A DNA stretch of 64,000 bases, taken from NCBI RefSeq assembly GCF_004212635.1, contig NZ_PSRT01000003.1:1-64000 (forward strand), in the 5' to 3' direction. Positions 55,460 to 63,755 of the stretch are shown here, one piece after another. The position numbers and the translations under genes were made by a program. The DNA is from Bradyrhizobium genosp. SA-3 (lineage in GTDB: Bacteria > Pseudomonadota > Alphaproteobacteria > Rhizobiales > Xanthobacteraceae). Within the stretch, counting starts at the first letter, position 1. Every line of letters starts with the position of its first letter. A model generated the notes under the pieces. That model was not told where the DNA came from. It was given only the letters and a program-made list of their open reading frames with translations, and did not search any database.

Positions 55460-56254
55460 TCAACGCGATGCGACGCGCTTCCATTTTGCTTCGATGCGAG
55501 CCTTGATTTGGCTGATCCGGGCTTCATGTGCGGCCCAATAGGCGCGGCTGGCGGCGGCCGTGCCCTGACGGTATCGGGCATAGACGGCTTTGGGCTGCGT
55601 CGACATCTTCGGTGCACTTGCCAGTTTTGCCGGCGCCGCGGGAATGGCCGGGGGCGCTGGAGCCGGAACGGCCACGGCTTCGACGTTCAGCGAGGCCGAG
55701 TTCATCGCGAGAAGCCGGTTGCGGGCCCGGTTGCAATAGACTTGCGACCGCGGGGTCATCGTCTCCTCGCCATGACCCGCCCGATATTTCATGAGCGCAC
55801 GGCAGAGATCCCCGCCCGCCAGACGCCAGGCCTGGCTGAGATAAAGCACCCCGTAATGGATGTTGATGTCCGGCTCTGCCAGTTCAGCATTGCTTCCATG
55901 GAATCCCAGCATCGCGGCGGTCTCGGGCCGCACCTGCATCAGCCCGATCTCGCCGACGCTGCCGATCACGGCCGGGTTGTAGCCGCTCTCGACGAAGACC
56001 ACCGCTTCGGCGATGTCGGCAGGCAAGTTGGTGTTTGCGGTTTCCCTCTCGATGATCTTCCGGATCTCGGCGCGGGATGCCGGCGTTTCTCCGGCGCCGA
56101 GCTCCGTCCCGCCGTCAGGCAGCGCCGCCGTCGTGCGCGGCTCGTCCGGACCGCCGTCCTTGGCCTGCGCGCAGATCGGAGCCGACAAAAGCAGAGCGAC
56201 CGCCACGCGTCCCCACGTCGCGCCGAGATTGAAGCGTGTCCGATCCCACAACAT
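55460..56254 (-). CDS. Lytic transglycosylase (SLT domain), secreted
   Basis: A 264-residue protein starting at MLWDRTRFNLG; the 42-codon upstream extension lies in a repeat-like region and is rejected. The signal peptide is VAVALLLSAPICAQA. The SLT domain is at about 65-175: IIERETANTNLPADIAEAVV with FVESGYNP (catalytic Glu), SVGEIGLMQVRPETAAMLG and YGVLYLSQAWRLAGGDLCRA. It cleaves peptidoglycan glycan strands. A Pro/Ala-rich linker (PAPAPPAIPAAPAK) and a basic C-terminal tail follow. It may have a general cell-wall role or assist export of envelope assemblies. It diverges from pgm. Confidence 0.92.
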   Translation of the reverse strand: MLWDRTRFNLGATWGRVAVALLLSAPICAQAKDGGPDEPRTTAALPDGGTELGAGETPASRAEIRKIIERETANTNLPADIAEAVVFVESGYNPAVIGSVGEIGLMQVRPETAAMLGFHGSNAELAEPDINIHYGVLYLSQAWRLAGGDLCRALMKYRAGHGEETMTPRSQVYCNRARNRLLAMNSASLNVEAVAVPAPAPPAIPAAPAKLASAPKMSTQPKAVYARYRQGTAAASRAYWAAHEARISQIKARIEAKWKRVASR

Positions 56255-56477
56255 GGGTCTGTGATAGAGCTTTGGAGTTAACAAACCGGCCTTGCGGTGC
56301 GGCAAGGCTATCACGCGCGCGCGCTCTGGGTCCTGACTTTCGCCAGGACGACGCCGGAGGTTGTGGCACAGCTGACCCAAGGGAACGCCTGTTCCCTCGC
56401 GCGTGTTGTGCCCTTGGCGGGGTGCCGGCCGATGCTAATGTGTCCCGCGATCGCTTTCGACAGGACGAGGTATTTCA
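56255..56477. repeat. Divergent intergenic region with repeat-like stem-loops
   Basis: The region before pgm holds CCTTGC-loop-GCAAGG at 56290-56307 and GTCCTG-ACTTTCGC-CAGGAC at 56330-56349. The second looks like a half of the CCAGTAC-type or gactttcgccaggac repeats seen in Bradyrhizobium intergenic regions. The ribosome site of pgm (AGGACGAGG, 56461-56469) follows. Confidence 0.45.
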
Positions 56478-58124
56478 GTGGCTGATGTTCATCCCGCGGC
56501 GGGCAAGCAGGCCTCGCCGGACGCGCTCACCAATATTCCGCGGCTGGTGACGGAATATTTCGCCGGCAAGCCTGATGCGGCCGACCCCGCGCAACGGGTC
56601 GCGTTCGGCACCTCGGGTCATCGCGGCACCTCGTTCAAGAACACCTTCAACGAGGGCCACATCCTCGCGACCACGCAGGCGATTTGTGACTATAGAAGAG
56701 AAAAGCAGCTGACCGGCCCGCTCTTCATCGGCATCGATACCCATGCGCTGGCAGAGCCGGCCCTGGTCAGCGCCATCGAGGTGTTCGCGGCCAACGGTGT
56801 CGACGTCATGATCGACAAGGACGGCGGCTACACGCCGACGCCGGTGATCTCGCACGCGATCCTCTCCTACAACAAGGGGCGTACGAGCGGCATCGCCGAT
56901 GGCGTCGTGATCACGCCCTCGCACAATCCCCCCGAAGACGGCGGCTATAAGTACAATCCGCCGCATGGCGGCCCCGCCGACACCGACGTCACCGGCGTGG
57001 TCGAGAAGCGCGCCAATACCTATCTCGCCGACGCCCTGAAGGGCGTGAAGCGCATCGACTATGCCAAGGCGAAGAAATCCGCGAACGTCCACGCCTATGA
57101 TTTCATCACGCCTTACGTGGCCGATCTCGGCAATGTCGTCGATCTCGACCTGGTCAAATCCGCTGGCGTCACGATCGGCATCGATCCGCTCGGCGGTGCC
57201 GCCGTGCACTACTGGCATCCGATCATCGAGCGCTACGGCCTCAAGGCCACCGTCGTGAACGAGGCGATCGATCCGACCTTCCGCTTCATGACGGTCGACT
57301 GGGACGGCAAGATCCGCATGGACTGCTCCTCGCCCTACGCCATGGCGAGCCTGATCGGCATGCGCGACCGCTTCGACGTCGCCTTTGCCAACGACACCGA
57401 TGCCGACCGCCACGGCATCGTGACGCGCACCGGCGGCCTGATGAATCCGAACCATTATCTCGCGACCGCGATCTCCTATCTGTTCGCGCACCGTCCGAAT
57501 TGGGGCAAGGATGCCGCGATCGGCAAGACCGTGGTATCGAGCTCGATCATTGACCGCGTTGCGAAAAAGCTTAGTCGCAAGTTGGTCGAGACGCCGGTCG
57601 GCTTCAAATGGTTCGTCGACGGCCTCCTCACGGGCTCCTTCGGCTTTGGCGGCGAGGAGAGTGCAGGGGCCTCGTTCCTGCGCCGCGACGGCACGGTATG
57701 GACCACCGACAAGGACGGCGTCATCCTCGGCCTGCTCGCCGCCGAGATCATGGCGAAGACCGGCCGCGATCCCAGCCAGCTCTTCAATGACCTCACCGCC
57801 GAGTTCGGCGTGCCCCATTACGCGCGGATCGACGTCGCCGCCACCGGGCCGCAGAAGAACATTTTGAAATCCGTCACGCCCGAGCAACTTGGCCTGAAGG
57901 ATCTCGCCGGCGATCCCGTCCGCGCTACGCTGAGCAAGGCGCCCGGCAACGGCCAGCCGTTCGGCGGCATCAAGGTCGAAACCGATTTCGGCTGGTTCGC
58001 CGCCAGGCCGTCGGGGACGGAGGACGTCTACAAGATCTACGCCGAGAGTTTTCGCAGCACCGACCACCTGACGCGGATTCAGGAAGAGGCCAAGGCGGGC
58101 TTGGCCAAGGTGTTCGGGGCGTAG
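56478..58124 (+). CDS. pgm: Phosphoglucomutase (alpha-D-glucose-1,6-bisphosphate-dependent)
   Basis: A 548-residue enzyme interconverting glucose-6-phosphate and glucose-1-phosphate, source of UDP-glucose and related sugar nucleotides for EPS and other glycans. GTG start with AGGACGAGG eight bases upstream. Signatures: [13 protein letters not shown], active-site Ser in [13 protein letters not shown], metal-binding [13 protein letters not shown], sugar-binding [15 protein letters not shown] and phosphate-binding [16 protein letters not shown]. Its length matches the E. coli-type Pgm. It is a single gene with a repeat downstream. Confidence 0.96.
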   Translation: MADVHPAAGKQASPDALTNIPRLVTEYFAGKPDAADPAQRVAFGTSGHRGTSFKNTFNEGHILATTQAICDYRREKQLTGPLFIGIDTHALAEPALVSAIEVFAANGVDVMIDKDGGYTPTPVISHAILSYNKGRTSGIADGVVITPSHNPPEDGGYKYNPPHGGPADTDVTGVVEKRANTYLADALKGVKRIDYAKAKKSANVHAYDFITPYVADLGNVVDLDLVKSAGVTIGIDPLGGAAVHYWHPIIERYGLKATVVNEAIDPTFRFMTVDWDGKIRMDCSSPYAMASLIGMRDRFDVAFANDTDADRHGIVTRTGGLMNPNHYLATAISYLFAHRPNWGKDAAIGKTVVSSSIIDRVAKKLSRKLVETPVGFKWFVDGLLTGSFGFGGEESAGASFLRRDGTVWTTDKDGVILGLLAAEIMAKTGRDPSQLFNDLTAEFGVPHYARIDVAATGPQKNILKSVTPEQLGLKDLAGDPVRATLSKAPGNGQPFGGIKVETDFGWFAARPSGTEDVYKIYAESFRSTDHLTRIQEEAKAGLAKVFGA

Positions 58125-58185
58125 GGAGCCCAGAGGCAGGTGCCTCGCTCCCGCCTCTCCAGGGGAGGGCGTGCCGTATCCTCCG

Positions 58186-58295
58186 GTCTCATCGCCCGCG
58201 CAGGCGGGCGATCCAGTACTCCGCGGCGGAAGTTGTCTGAAAGAATGACCGCCGCGGTGTACTGGATTCTCCGCCTTCGCGGGGAATGACACCGA
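58186..58295. repeat. Rhizobial palindromic repeat (CCAGTAC family), copy 1
   Basis: CCAGTACTCCGCGGCGG and its near-perfect complement CCGCCGCGGTGTACTGG face each other across about 22 bases; ends are CGCCCGCGCAGGCGGGCGAT and CCGCCTTCGCGGGGAATGAC. The same elements recur at 63591-63731. It lies between pgm and the vanA control region. Confidence 0.75.
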
Positions 58296-58305
58296 TTGTT
58301 GGATA

Positions 58306-58313
58306 TGTATACA
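58306..58313. promoter_or_regulatory. TGTATACA palindrome, candidate VanR operator (distal)
   Basis: A perfect 8-bp palindrome TGTATACA, identical to a second copy at 58379-58386, 73 bases away (about seven helical turns). GntR/FadR-type regulators bind TNGTNNACNA-like palindromes, so these are candidate operators for the GntR protein encoded by vanR downstream. This is an inference from sequence. Confidence 0.55.
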
Positions 58314-58340
58314 GCAATCCAGTGAAAGGTAATTAGGTAC

Positions 58341-58354
58341 AGCACTTTTGTGCT
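58341..58354. promoter_or_regulatory. Hairpin AGCAC-TTTT-GTGCT between the two TGTATACA sites
   Basis: A perfect 5-bp inverted repeat with a four-T loop between the two operators. It could be a third binding element or part of the promoter. Confidence 0.3.
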
Positions 58355-58378
58355 TGAACAATTTCGTCTCTCGATTAC

Positions 58379-58386
58379 TGTATACA
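58379..58386. promoter_or_regulatory. TGTATACA palindrome, candidate VanR operator (proximal)
   Basis: Second perfect TGTATACA palindrome, 33 bases before the vanA start, in a position suited to blocking transcription or translation start. See the distal copy. Confidence 0.55.
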
Positions 58387-58419
58387 TAACGTATGCATAA
58401 GCCCGTGGGAGCGAGACCG

Positions 58420-59469
58420 ATGACAAAACCCTTCCCCATGAACGCCTGGTACGCCGCCGCCTGGGATGCCGAGGTGAAGCCGGCGCTGTTGCCGCGGACG
58501 ATCTGCGGCAAACACATCGTGATGTACCGCAAGGCCGATGGCTCGGTCGCCGCGCTGGAGGATGCCTGCTGGCACCGCCTGGTGCCGCTGTCCAAGGGCC
58601 GGCTCGAAGGCGACACCGTCGTCTGCGGCTATCATGGCCTGAAGTACAACGCGCAAGGGCGCTGCACCTTCATGCCCTCGCAGGAGACCATCAATCCGTC
58701 CGCCTGTGTGCGCGCCTATCCCGTGGTCGAGCGTCACCGCTACATCTGGCTCTGGATGGGCGATCCCGCGCTGGCCGATCCCGCGCTGGTTCCGGACATG
58801 CACTGGAATCACGATCCGGCCTGGGCCGGCGACGGCAAGACCATCCACGTCAATTGCGACTATCGCCTCGTGCTCGACAATCTCATGGATCTCACCCACG
58901 AGACCTTCGTGCACGGCTCCTCCATCGGTAACGATGCGGTGGCCGAGGCGCCGTTCGACGTCACCCATGGCGAGAAGACGGTGACGGTGACGCGCTGGAT
59001 GCGTGGCATCGAGCCGCCGCCGTTCTGGGCCAAGCAGCTCGGCAAGCCCGGTCTCGTCGATCGCTGGCAGATCATCCGTTTCGAGGCCCCGTGCACCATC
59101 GCCATCGACGTCGGCGTGGCGCCGACGGGCACCGGCGCGCCGGAAGGCGACCGCTCGCAAGGCGTCAACGGTTTCGTACTCAACACGATCACGCCGGAGA
59201 CCGAGAAGACCTGCCATTATTTTTGGGCCTTCGTGCGCAACTATCGCATCAGTGAGCAGCGCATCACCACCGAGATCCGCGAGGGCGTCTCCGGCATCTT
59301 CCACGAGGACGAGCTGATCCTCGAAGCGCAGCAGCGCGCGATGGACGAGAACCCCGATCGCATCTTCTACAATCTCAACATCGACGCCGGCGCGATGTGG
59401 ACGCGCAAGCTGATCGATCGCATGGTGGCGAAGGAAAACGCGCCAACACATCTCCAGGCCGCGGAGTAG
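58420..59469 (+). CDS. vanA: Vanillate O-demethylase oxygenase subunit
   Basis: A 349-residue Rieske oxygenase that with VanB converts vanillate to protocatechuate and formaldehyde. The start MTKPFPMNAWYAAAWD is chosen for GGGAG upstream (another ATG at 58393). The N-terminal Rieske motif is CWHRLVPLSKGRLEGDTVV and CGYHGLKY (C-x-H...C-x2-H). The mononuclear iron site is DNLMDLTHETFVHGSSIG. The length fits VanA-type single-oligomer oxygenases. It is first in an operon vanA-vanR-vanB, with two candidate operators upstream. Confidence 0.9.
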   Translation: MTKPFPMNAWYAAAWDAEVKPALLPRTICGKHIVMYRKADGSVAALEDACWHRLVPLSKGRLEGDTVVCGYHGLKYNAQGRCTFMPSQETINPSACVRAYPVVERHRYIWLWMGDPALADPALVPDMHWNHDPAWAGDGKTIHVNCDYRLVLDNLMDLTHETFVHGSSIGNDAVAEAPFDVTHGEKTVTVTRWMRGIEPPPFWAKQLGKPGLVDRWQIIRFEAPCTIAIDVGVAPTGTGAPEGDRSQGVNGFVLNTITPETEKTCHYFWAFVRNYRISEQRITTEIREGVSGIFHEDELILEAQQRAMDENPDRIFYNLNIDAGAMWTRKLIDRMVAKENAPTHLQAAE

Positions 59470-59472
59470 ACT

Positions 59473-60225
59473 ATGGCCGAACGTGAGGTTGACCGCTCCG
59501 TCTCGCAGACCGTGAAGGCGCAGCTCGCGCTGCGCGACCAGATCCTGTCGGGCTCGTTGCGTCCGGGCGAGCGCATCTCCGAGCTCCAGGCGGTGGAGAC
59601 GACAGGCGCCTCGCGCACGCCGGTGCGCATGGCGCTGGTGCGGCTGGAGGAGGAGGGCCTGTTGGAGGCGATCCCCTCCGGCGGCTTCATGGTGAAGGCG
59701 TTCTCGGAGCGCGATATCTCCGACTCCATCGAGCTGCGCGGCACGCTGGAAGGCCTCGCCGCGCGCTTTGCCGCCGAGCGCGGCGTCTCCGCGCGCGAGC
59801 TCGAGCCGCTGAAGGAGTGCCTCGCCGCGATCGACGAATTGCTGCGCCAGGTGCCGATCTCGGTCGACGCATTTTCGTCTTACGTCACGCTGAACGCGCG
59901 CTTCCACGCCCTGCTCACGGAATTATCGCGCAGCCCGCCCTTGATCCGGCAGATCGACCGCGCCTCGGCGCTGCCGTTCGCCTCGCCGAGCGGCTTCGTG
60001 ATGGCGCAGTCGGCGCTGCCGGAGGCCCAACAGATCCTGATCATCGGGCAGGAGCATCATCGGGTGGTGATCGACGCCATCGAGAACCGCGAAGGCGCGC
60101 GGGCCGAGGCCGTCATGCGCGAGCATGCGCGGCTCGCGGTGCGAAACCTGCGGCTCGCGCTGCGCAACCGGACCCATCTCGACCTCTTGCCGGCGCTCGC
60201 GCTGATCAAGACCGCAACCGATTGA
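59473..60225 (+). CDS. vanR: GntR-family (FCD) regulator of vanillate genes
   Basis: A 250-residue transcription factor starting three bases after the vanA stop. N-terminal winged helix: RDQILSGSLRPGERISELQA, TGASRTPVRMALVRLEEEGLL and SGGFMVKAFSERD; C-terminal FCD effector domain from about 85, with ALPEAQQILIIGQEHHRVVIDA carrying the metal/effector His pair. It probably represses the operon and is released by vanillate, as known for VanR proteins. Placement between vanA and vanB is unusual; the common arrangement is divergent or separate. The symbol is assigned from context. Confidence 0.85.
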   Translation: MAEREVDRSVSQTVKAQLALRDQILSGSLRPGERISELQAVETTGASRTPVRMALVRLEEEGLLEAIPSGGFMVKAFSERDISDSIELRGTLEGLAARFAAERGVSARELEPLKECLAAIDELLRQVPISVDAFSSYVTLNARFHALLTELSRSPPLIRQIDRASALPFASPSGFVMAQSALPEAQQILIIGQEHHRVVIDAIENREGARAEAVMREHARLAVRNLRLALRNRTHLDLLPALALIKTATD

Positions 60226-60235
60226 GGCAATCACC

Positions 60236-61216
60236 ATGCGCTTCATCGAAACCTGGATTCCGGCGACGCTCGTCTCGACCCGCGATCTCGCACCTAGCAT
60301 CCGCGAATTCCTGATTCGGCCCGATCAGTTCGACGGTGCGGCCTATCCGGTCGGCAGCCATATCAATGTCAGCGTCAGCATCGACGGTCTGCCGGAGACG
60401 CGGTCCTATTCGCTGGTCGGCGAAGCTTCGTCCCACGGCTTCAAGATCGCGGTGCGCCGCGCCGAGGATTCCCGCGGCGGCTCGCGCTACATGTGGCAAT
60501 TAGCGCCAGGCGCGCGGCTCGACATCACGCAGCCCGCCTCGCTGCTTGCGGTGGACTGGGCGCGCGAAAATTATTGTCTGATCGCCGGCGGCATCGGCAT
60601 CACGCCGATCCTCGGCGCCGCGCAGGCGCTGGCCCGCCGCGGCGCTGACGTCACGCTGCACTATGCCGTGCGTTCGCGCAGCGAAGCTGCCTATCTCGAC
60701 GATCTCGCCGCGCTGCTCGGCGATCGTCTGGTCGTTCATGCCAGCGACGAAGGCAACCGGCTCGATCTCGACGCCCTGTTCGCCTCACTGCCTCAAGGGA
60801 CACTCGCGCTGTTCTGCGGCCCGATGCGCATGCTCGATGCCGCGCGCCACGCCTGGATCGGCGCCGGCCATCCGCTTCCCGATCTGCGCTACGAGACGTT
60901 CGGCTCCAGCGGCACGCTGCCGACCGAGACGTTCCGGGTGCGCTTGAAGGGCTCGAATGTCGAGCTCGAGATTCCACGCGAACGCTCGATGCTTGACGTG
61001 CTCAACGCCAGCGGCCACGATGTGATGTATGATTGCAAACGCGGCGAATGCGGTCTCTGCGCCATCGACGTGGTCGCGGTCGACGGCGAGATCGACCATC
61101 GCGACGTCTTTTTCAGCGACCATCAGAAGCAAAGCAACCAGAAGATCTGCGCCTGCGTCTCCCGCGCGAGGGGCACCATTACGGTCGACACGCTGCTGCG
61201 GGCGGACGCGATTTGA
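60236..61216 (+). CDS. vanB: Vanillate O-demethylase reductase subunit
   Basis: A 326-residue iron-sulfur flavoprotein that passes electrons from NAD(P)H to the VanA Rieske centre. N-terminal FMN/FAD region: IREFLIRPDQF, TRSYSLVGEAS (RxYS). Nucleotide domain: CLIAGGIGITPILGAAQAL, and LALFCGPMRMLDAARHA. The C-terminal plant-type 2Fe-2S cluster ligands are in DCKRGECGLCAIDVVAVDGE and NQKICACVSRA (C-x4-C-x2-C...C). The start is 11 bases after vanR. It is followed by an inverted repeat. Confidence 0.92.
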   Translation: MRFIETWIPATLVSTRDLAPSIREFLIRPDQFDGAAYPVGSHINVSVSIDGLPETRSYSLVGEASSHGFKIAVRRAEDSRGGSRYMWQLAPGARLDITQPASLLAVDWARENYCLIAGGIGITPILGAAQALARRGADVTLHYAVRSRSEAAYLDDLAALLGDRLVVHASDEGNRLDLDALFASLPQGTLALFCGPMRMLDAARHAWIGAGHPLPDLRYETFGSSGTLPTETFRVRLKGSNVELEIPRERSMLDVLNASGHDVMYDCKRGECGLCAIDVVAVDGEIDHRDVFFSDHQKQSNQKICACVSRARGTITVDTLLRADAI

Positions 61217-61271
61217 AGCAAGCCCGGAGCGGGAGTCTGTTAGGAGGAATGGACGGCGCCCAGGGCTCCAC

Positions 61272-61386
61272 CTCGCCCGCTTGCGGGAGAGGTCGCGCCG
61301 AAGGCGCGGGTGAGGGTTCTCTCCTCTTGGGGAGTCCCTCTGCGGAGACACCCTCTCCCCAGCCCTCTCCCGCAAGCGGGAGAGGG
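61272..61386. repeat. Intergenic inverted repeat (CTCCCGCAAGCGGGAG type)
   Basis: CGCCCGCTTGCGGGAGAGG near 61273-61291 is matched by CCTCTCCCGCAAGCGGGAG near 61364-61386. The arms are themselves palindromic (CCCGCTTGCGGG, TCCCGCAAGCGGGA), giving nested hairpins across about 115 bases, with GGTCGCGCCGAAGGCGCGG inside. This element type is common in rhizobial genomes. It follows vanB and precedes the convergent GGDEF-EAL gene, so may end both transcripts. Confidence 0.7.
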
Positions 61387-61433
61387 GGCTCACCGCCCTC
61401 ATCGCCGGCTCTCAGGCCCACTATAATTTCCAC

Positions 61434-63395
61434 CTACGCCGCGTAAGTCGCCCGATGCTTCTTGCTGTCCAGCAGCGCCAGCACGGCATCGGCCGCCACC
61501 GGCCGGCTGATCAGATAGCCCTGCACCTCGTCGCAACTGATCTGGCGCAGATATTCGAGCTGGTCGGCGGTCTCGACGCCTTCGGCGACGACCCCGATGC
61601 GCAGGTCCCGCGCGAGCGAGATCACCGACTTCACGATGGCGGCGCAGTCCGGCTGCACCAACACGTCGCTGATGAAAGACTGGTCGATCTTGATGCGGCT
61701 GAACGGCAGCTTGCGCAAATAGGTGAGCGAGGAGAAGCCCGTCCCGAAATCGTCGAGCGCCACGGTGACGCCGAGCTCCAGCAGCGCATTCAGGACCGAT
61801 GCGGCCGAGCCGTATTTCGACAGCAGCATCGATTCCGTGATCTCGATCTCGAGCCGGCTGGGCGAGACCTTCGCATCAGCAAGCGCCTGCACGATGGTCT
61901 GGAGGACGCCGGTGTTGTGAAATTGCGCCGCGGAGAAATTGACGGCGACCCTGATCTCGTCCGGCCATTGCGCCACCGTCGCGCAGGCGCGGCGGATGAC
62001 CCATTCGCCGATCTCGTGGATCAGCCCGGTCTCCTCCGCGATCGGAATGAATTCGCTCGGCGGCACCAGTCCGCGCACCGGATGCTGCCAGCGCAGCAGC
62101 GCCTCGAATCCGGTGATGCGGTTGTCGCCGAGATCGAGGAACGGCTGGAACACCAGGAACAACTCGTCCCTCGCGATCGCGCCCGCGAGGTCCGATTGCA
62201 GTGCCTTGCGGTCGCGCGACACCCTGTCGTCGCTGGTCTCGAAAAAGCAGACCGTGCCGGCTCCCGCCTTCTTGGCGCGATAGAGCGCGGCATCGGCATT
62301 CTTCATGATGTCGAGCGGCGTGGTGCCATCGCGCGGCGCCAGCACGATGCCGACGCTGGTCGCGCCGACGATCTGGCGGCCCTCGATCTGGAACGGCTCG
62401 GTGAAGGCCGCGACAAAGCGCTCGGCGATCTCGAGCGCATCTTCCGGCCGCGCCAAATTGTTCATGACCAGCGCGAATTCGTCGCCGCCGATGCGGGCGA
62501 CATGCTCTGCCGCACGCGTGCAGCGTTGCAGGCGGCTTGCGACCTGGACCAGGAATTCGTCGCCGGCGGGATGGCCGAACTGGTCATTGACCTCCTTGAA
62601 GCGATCGAGGTCGAGCAGTAGCACCGCGAATTCCTCGCCGGACAGCGCCAGTCTCTTCAGCGCGGCATCGAGCGTTTCGTTGAAGGCGACGCGGTTGGGC
62701 AAATGGGTGAGGGAATCCTGCCGCACCGTGCGCTCCGCCTCGATCTGCCGCATCACGCGCCGCGCGAACGCGAACGAATTGACGAACACGCCGCGCAGCA
62801 GCACGCTGCCGTAGACCACGACCAGGAAGGCGATTAGCAGGAAAGCGAGATCGCCGTTCCTGCCGAGGCAGATGGCGATGCCGAGGAAGATGGGCGCGGT
62901 GAAGGCGATGGCCGCGATCGGAATCGTGGCGAACGCCAGCGCGCCGCCTGCCAGCATGCCCGAGCATAGGCAGGTGATGACGAGCTGGCCGCCGGTCGAA
63001 GCATCGGCGAAGAAGGCGACCGGGACGATGCCCCAGGCCGCGCCAAGGATGAAGGCGTTGCGCACCAGACGGTGCATGGCGCGGCGCGAGACGAATTGCG
63101 GTTTGGTGATGCGGCGCGCGGCGTGGGACTGCACGCCGAATCCGATCGCGGCGGCCGCCACGGTGACCGCCCAGATCAGGGCGGGCATCCTGTCCGGCGA
63201 CTGCCACAGCGCGATGGCCAGCACGATGGCGTTGCAGGCGTTGGCGAGCATGATGCCGACCGAATAGCCGAGCACCAGCGACATCTGCTCGGCGCGGATA
63301 TGGCCGGCCACGGCCTCGTCGGTTGTGGGACCGCCAAAGGCCGACAGATCGCCGGCGAACAGCCGTGCGAAATAGCTGGTCGTTTGAGTCCGCAT
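61434..63395 (-). CDS. Membrane diguanylate cyclase/phosphodiesterase (GGDEF-EAL)
   Basis: A 653-residue protein from MRTQTTSYFARL; an upstream start at 63413 adds six residues. The first 210 residues hold about six membrane helices (MASE-like sensing region). GGDEF domain: RFKEVNDQFGHPAGDEFLVQ and ARIGGDEFALVMNN (intact motif). EAL domain: TGFEALLRWQHPVRG, LVPPSEFIPIAEETGLI, ALDDFGTGFSSLTYL, SRIKIDQSFI and VVAEGVETADQ, all with catalytic-looking residues. Both c-di-GMP synthesis and breakdown are therefore possible. c-di-GMP often controls EPS, so a link with the nearby locus is plausible but unproven. Confidence 0.92.
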   Translation of the reverse strand: MRTQTTSYFARLFAGDLSAFGGPTTDEAVAGHIRAEQMSLVLGYSVGIMLANACNAIVLAIALWQSPDRMPALIWAVTVAAAAIGFGVQSHAARRITKPQFVSRRAMHRLVRNAFILGAAWGIVPVAFFADASTGGQLVITCLCSGMLAGGALAFATIPIAAIAFTAPIFLGIAICLGRNGDLAFLLIAFLVVVYGSVLLRGVFVNSFAFARRVMRQIEAERTVRQDSLTHLPNRVAFNETLDAALKRLALSGEEFAVLLLDLDRFKEVNDQFGHPAGDEFLVQVASRLQRCTRAAEHVARIGGDEFALVMNNLARPEDALEIAERFVAAFTEPFQIEGRQIVGATSVGIVLAPRDGTTPLDIMKNADAALYRAKKAGAGTVCFFETSDDRVSRDRKALQSDLAGAIARDELFLVFQPFLDLGDNRITGFEALLRWQHPVRGLVPPSEFIPIAEETGLIHEIGEWVIRRACATVAQWPDEIRVAVNFSAAQFHNTGVLQTIVQALADAKVSPSRLEIEITESMLLSKYGSAASVLNALLELGVTVALDDFGTGFSSLTYLRKLPFSRIKIDQSFISDVLVQPDCAAIVKSVISLARDLRIGVVAEGVETADQLEYLRQISCDEVQGYLISRPVAADAVLALLDSKKHRATYAA

Positions 63396-63755
63396 TCGAG
63401 AGCCTAGCAGCATCGGCCGATTGTCCGGCTAGAAGCGAAAAATTCGCTGCAAACCTTTGACGAACTATGAATTATCCCTAGCTGCCGCAATGGGAGTGAG
63501 CACTTCTACGTGTTCAAACGAAGGTATCGATAACAAATCGATACAAATGCGTGATGGCAGGAAGAAAGAGGCGGCCCCCCTAACTCCGCTGTCATGCCCC
63601 GCCAGCGGGTCTCGCCTCCGGCGAGCCCGATGACAGGCTCCGGCGGGGCATCCAGTACGCCGCGGCCTATCGGATCAATCACAACTGTCTCGGAGTACTG
63701 GATCGCCCGCCTTCGCGGGCGATGACAGCGGTGGCAGGGCGAGAGGCAGGCGCGG
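63396..63755. other. Intergenic region with palindromic repeat
   Basis: 360 bases between the GGDEF-EAL and SnoaL-like genes. It holds the CCAGTAC-family repeat listed separately and no gene. An AT-rich stretch near 63470-63550 (ATCGATAACAAATCGATAC with repeated ATCGATA) may be the GGDEF-EAL promoter. Confidence 0.4.
63591..63731. repeat. Rhizobial palindromic repeat (CCAGTAC family), copy 2
   Basis: Contains TCCAGTACGCCGCGGC and GTACTGGATCGCCCGCCTTC with ends CATGCCCCGCC... and ...GCGGGCGATGACAG, matching the copy at 58186-58295 across core and right end. The left part carries an extra hairpin (CTCGCCTCCGGCGAG). It ends about 25 bases from the stop of the SnoaL-like gene. Confidence 0.75.

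Noticed and set aside
56475..58616. 713-codon minus-strand ORF across pgm
   Set aside because: Antisense to the well-supported pgm gene and it runs through an intergenic repeat and into vanA.
58375..59907. 510-codon minus-strand ORF across vanA and vanR
   Set aside because: Antisense shadow; vanA and vanR have intact motifs on the plus strand.
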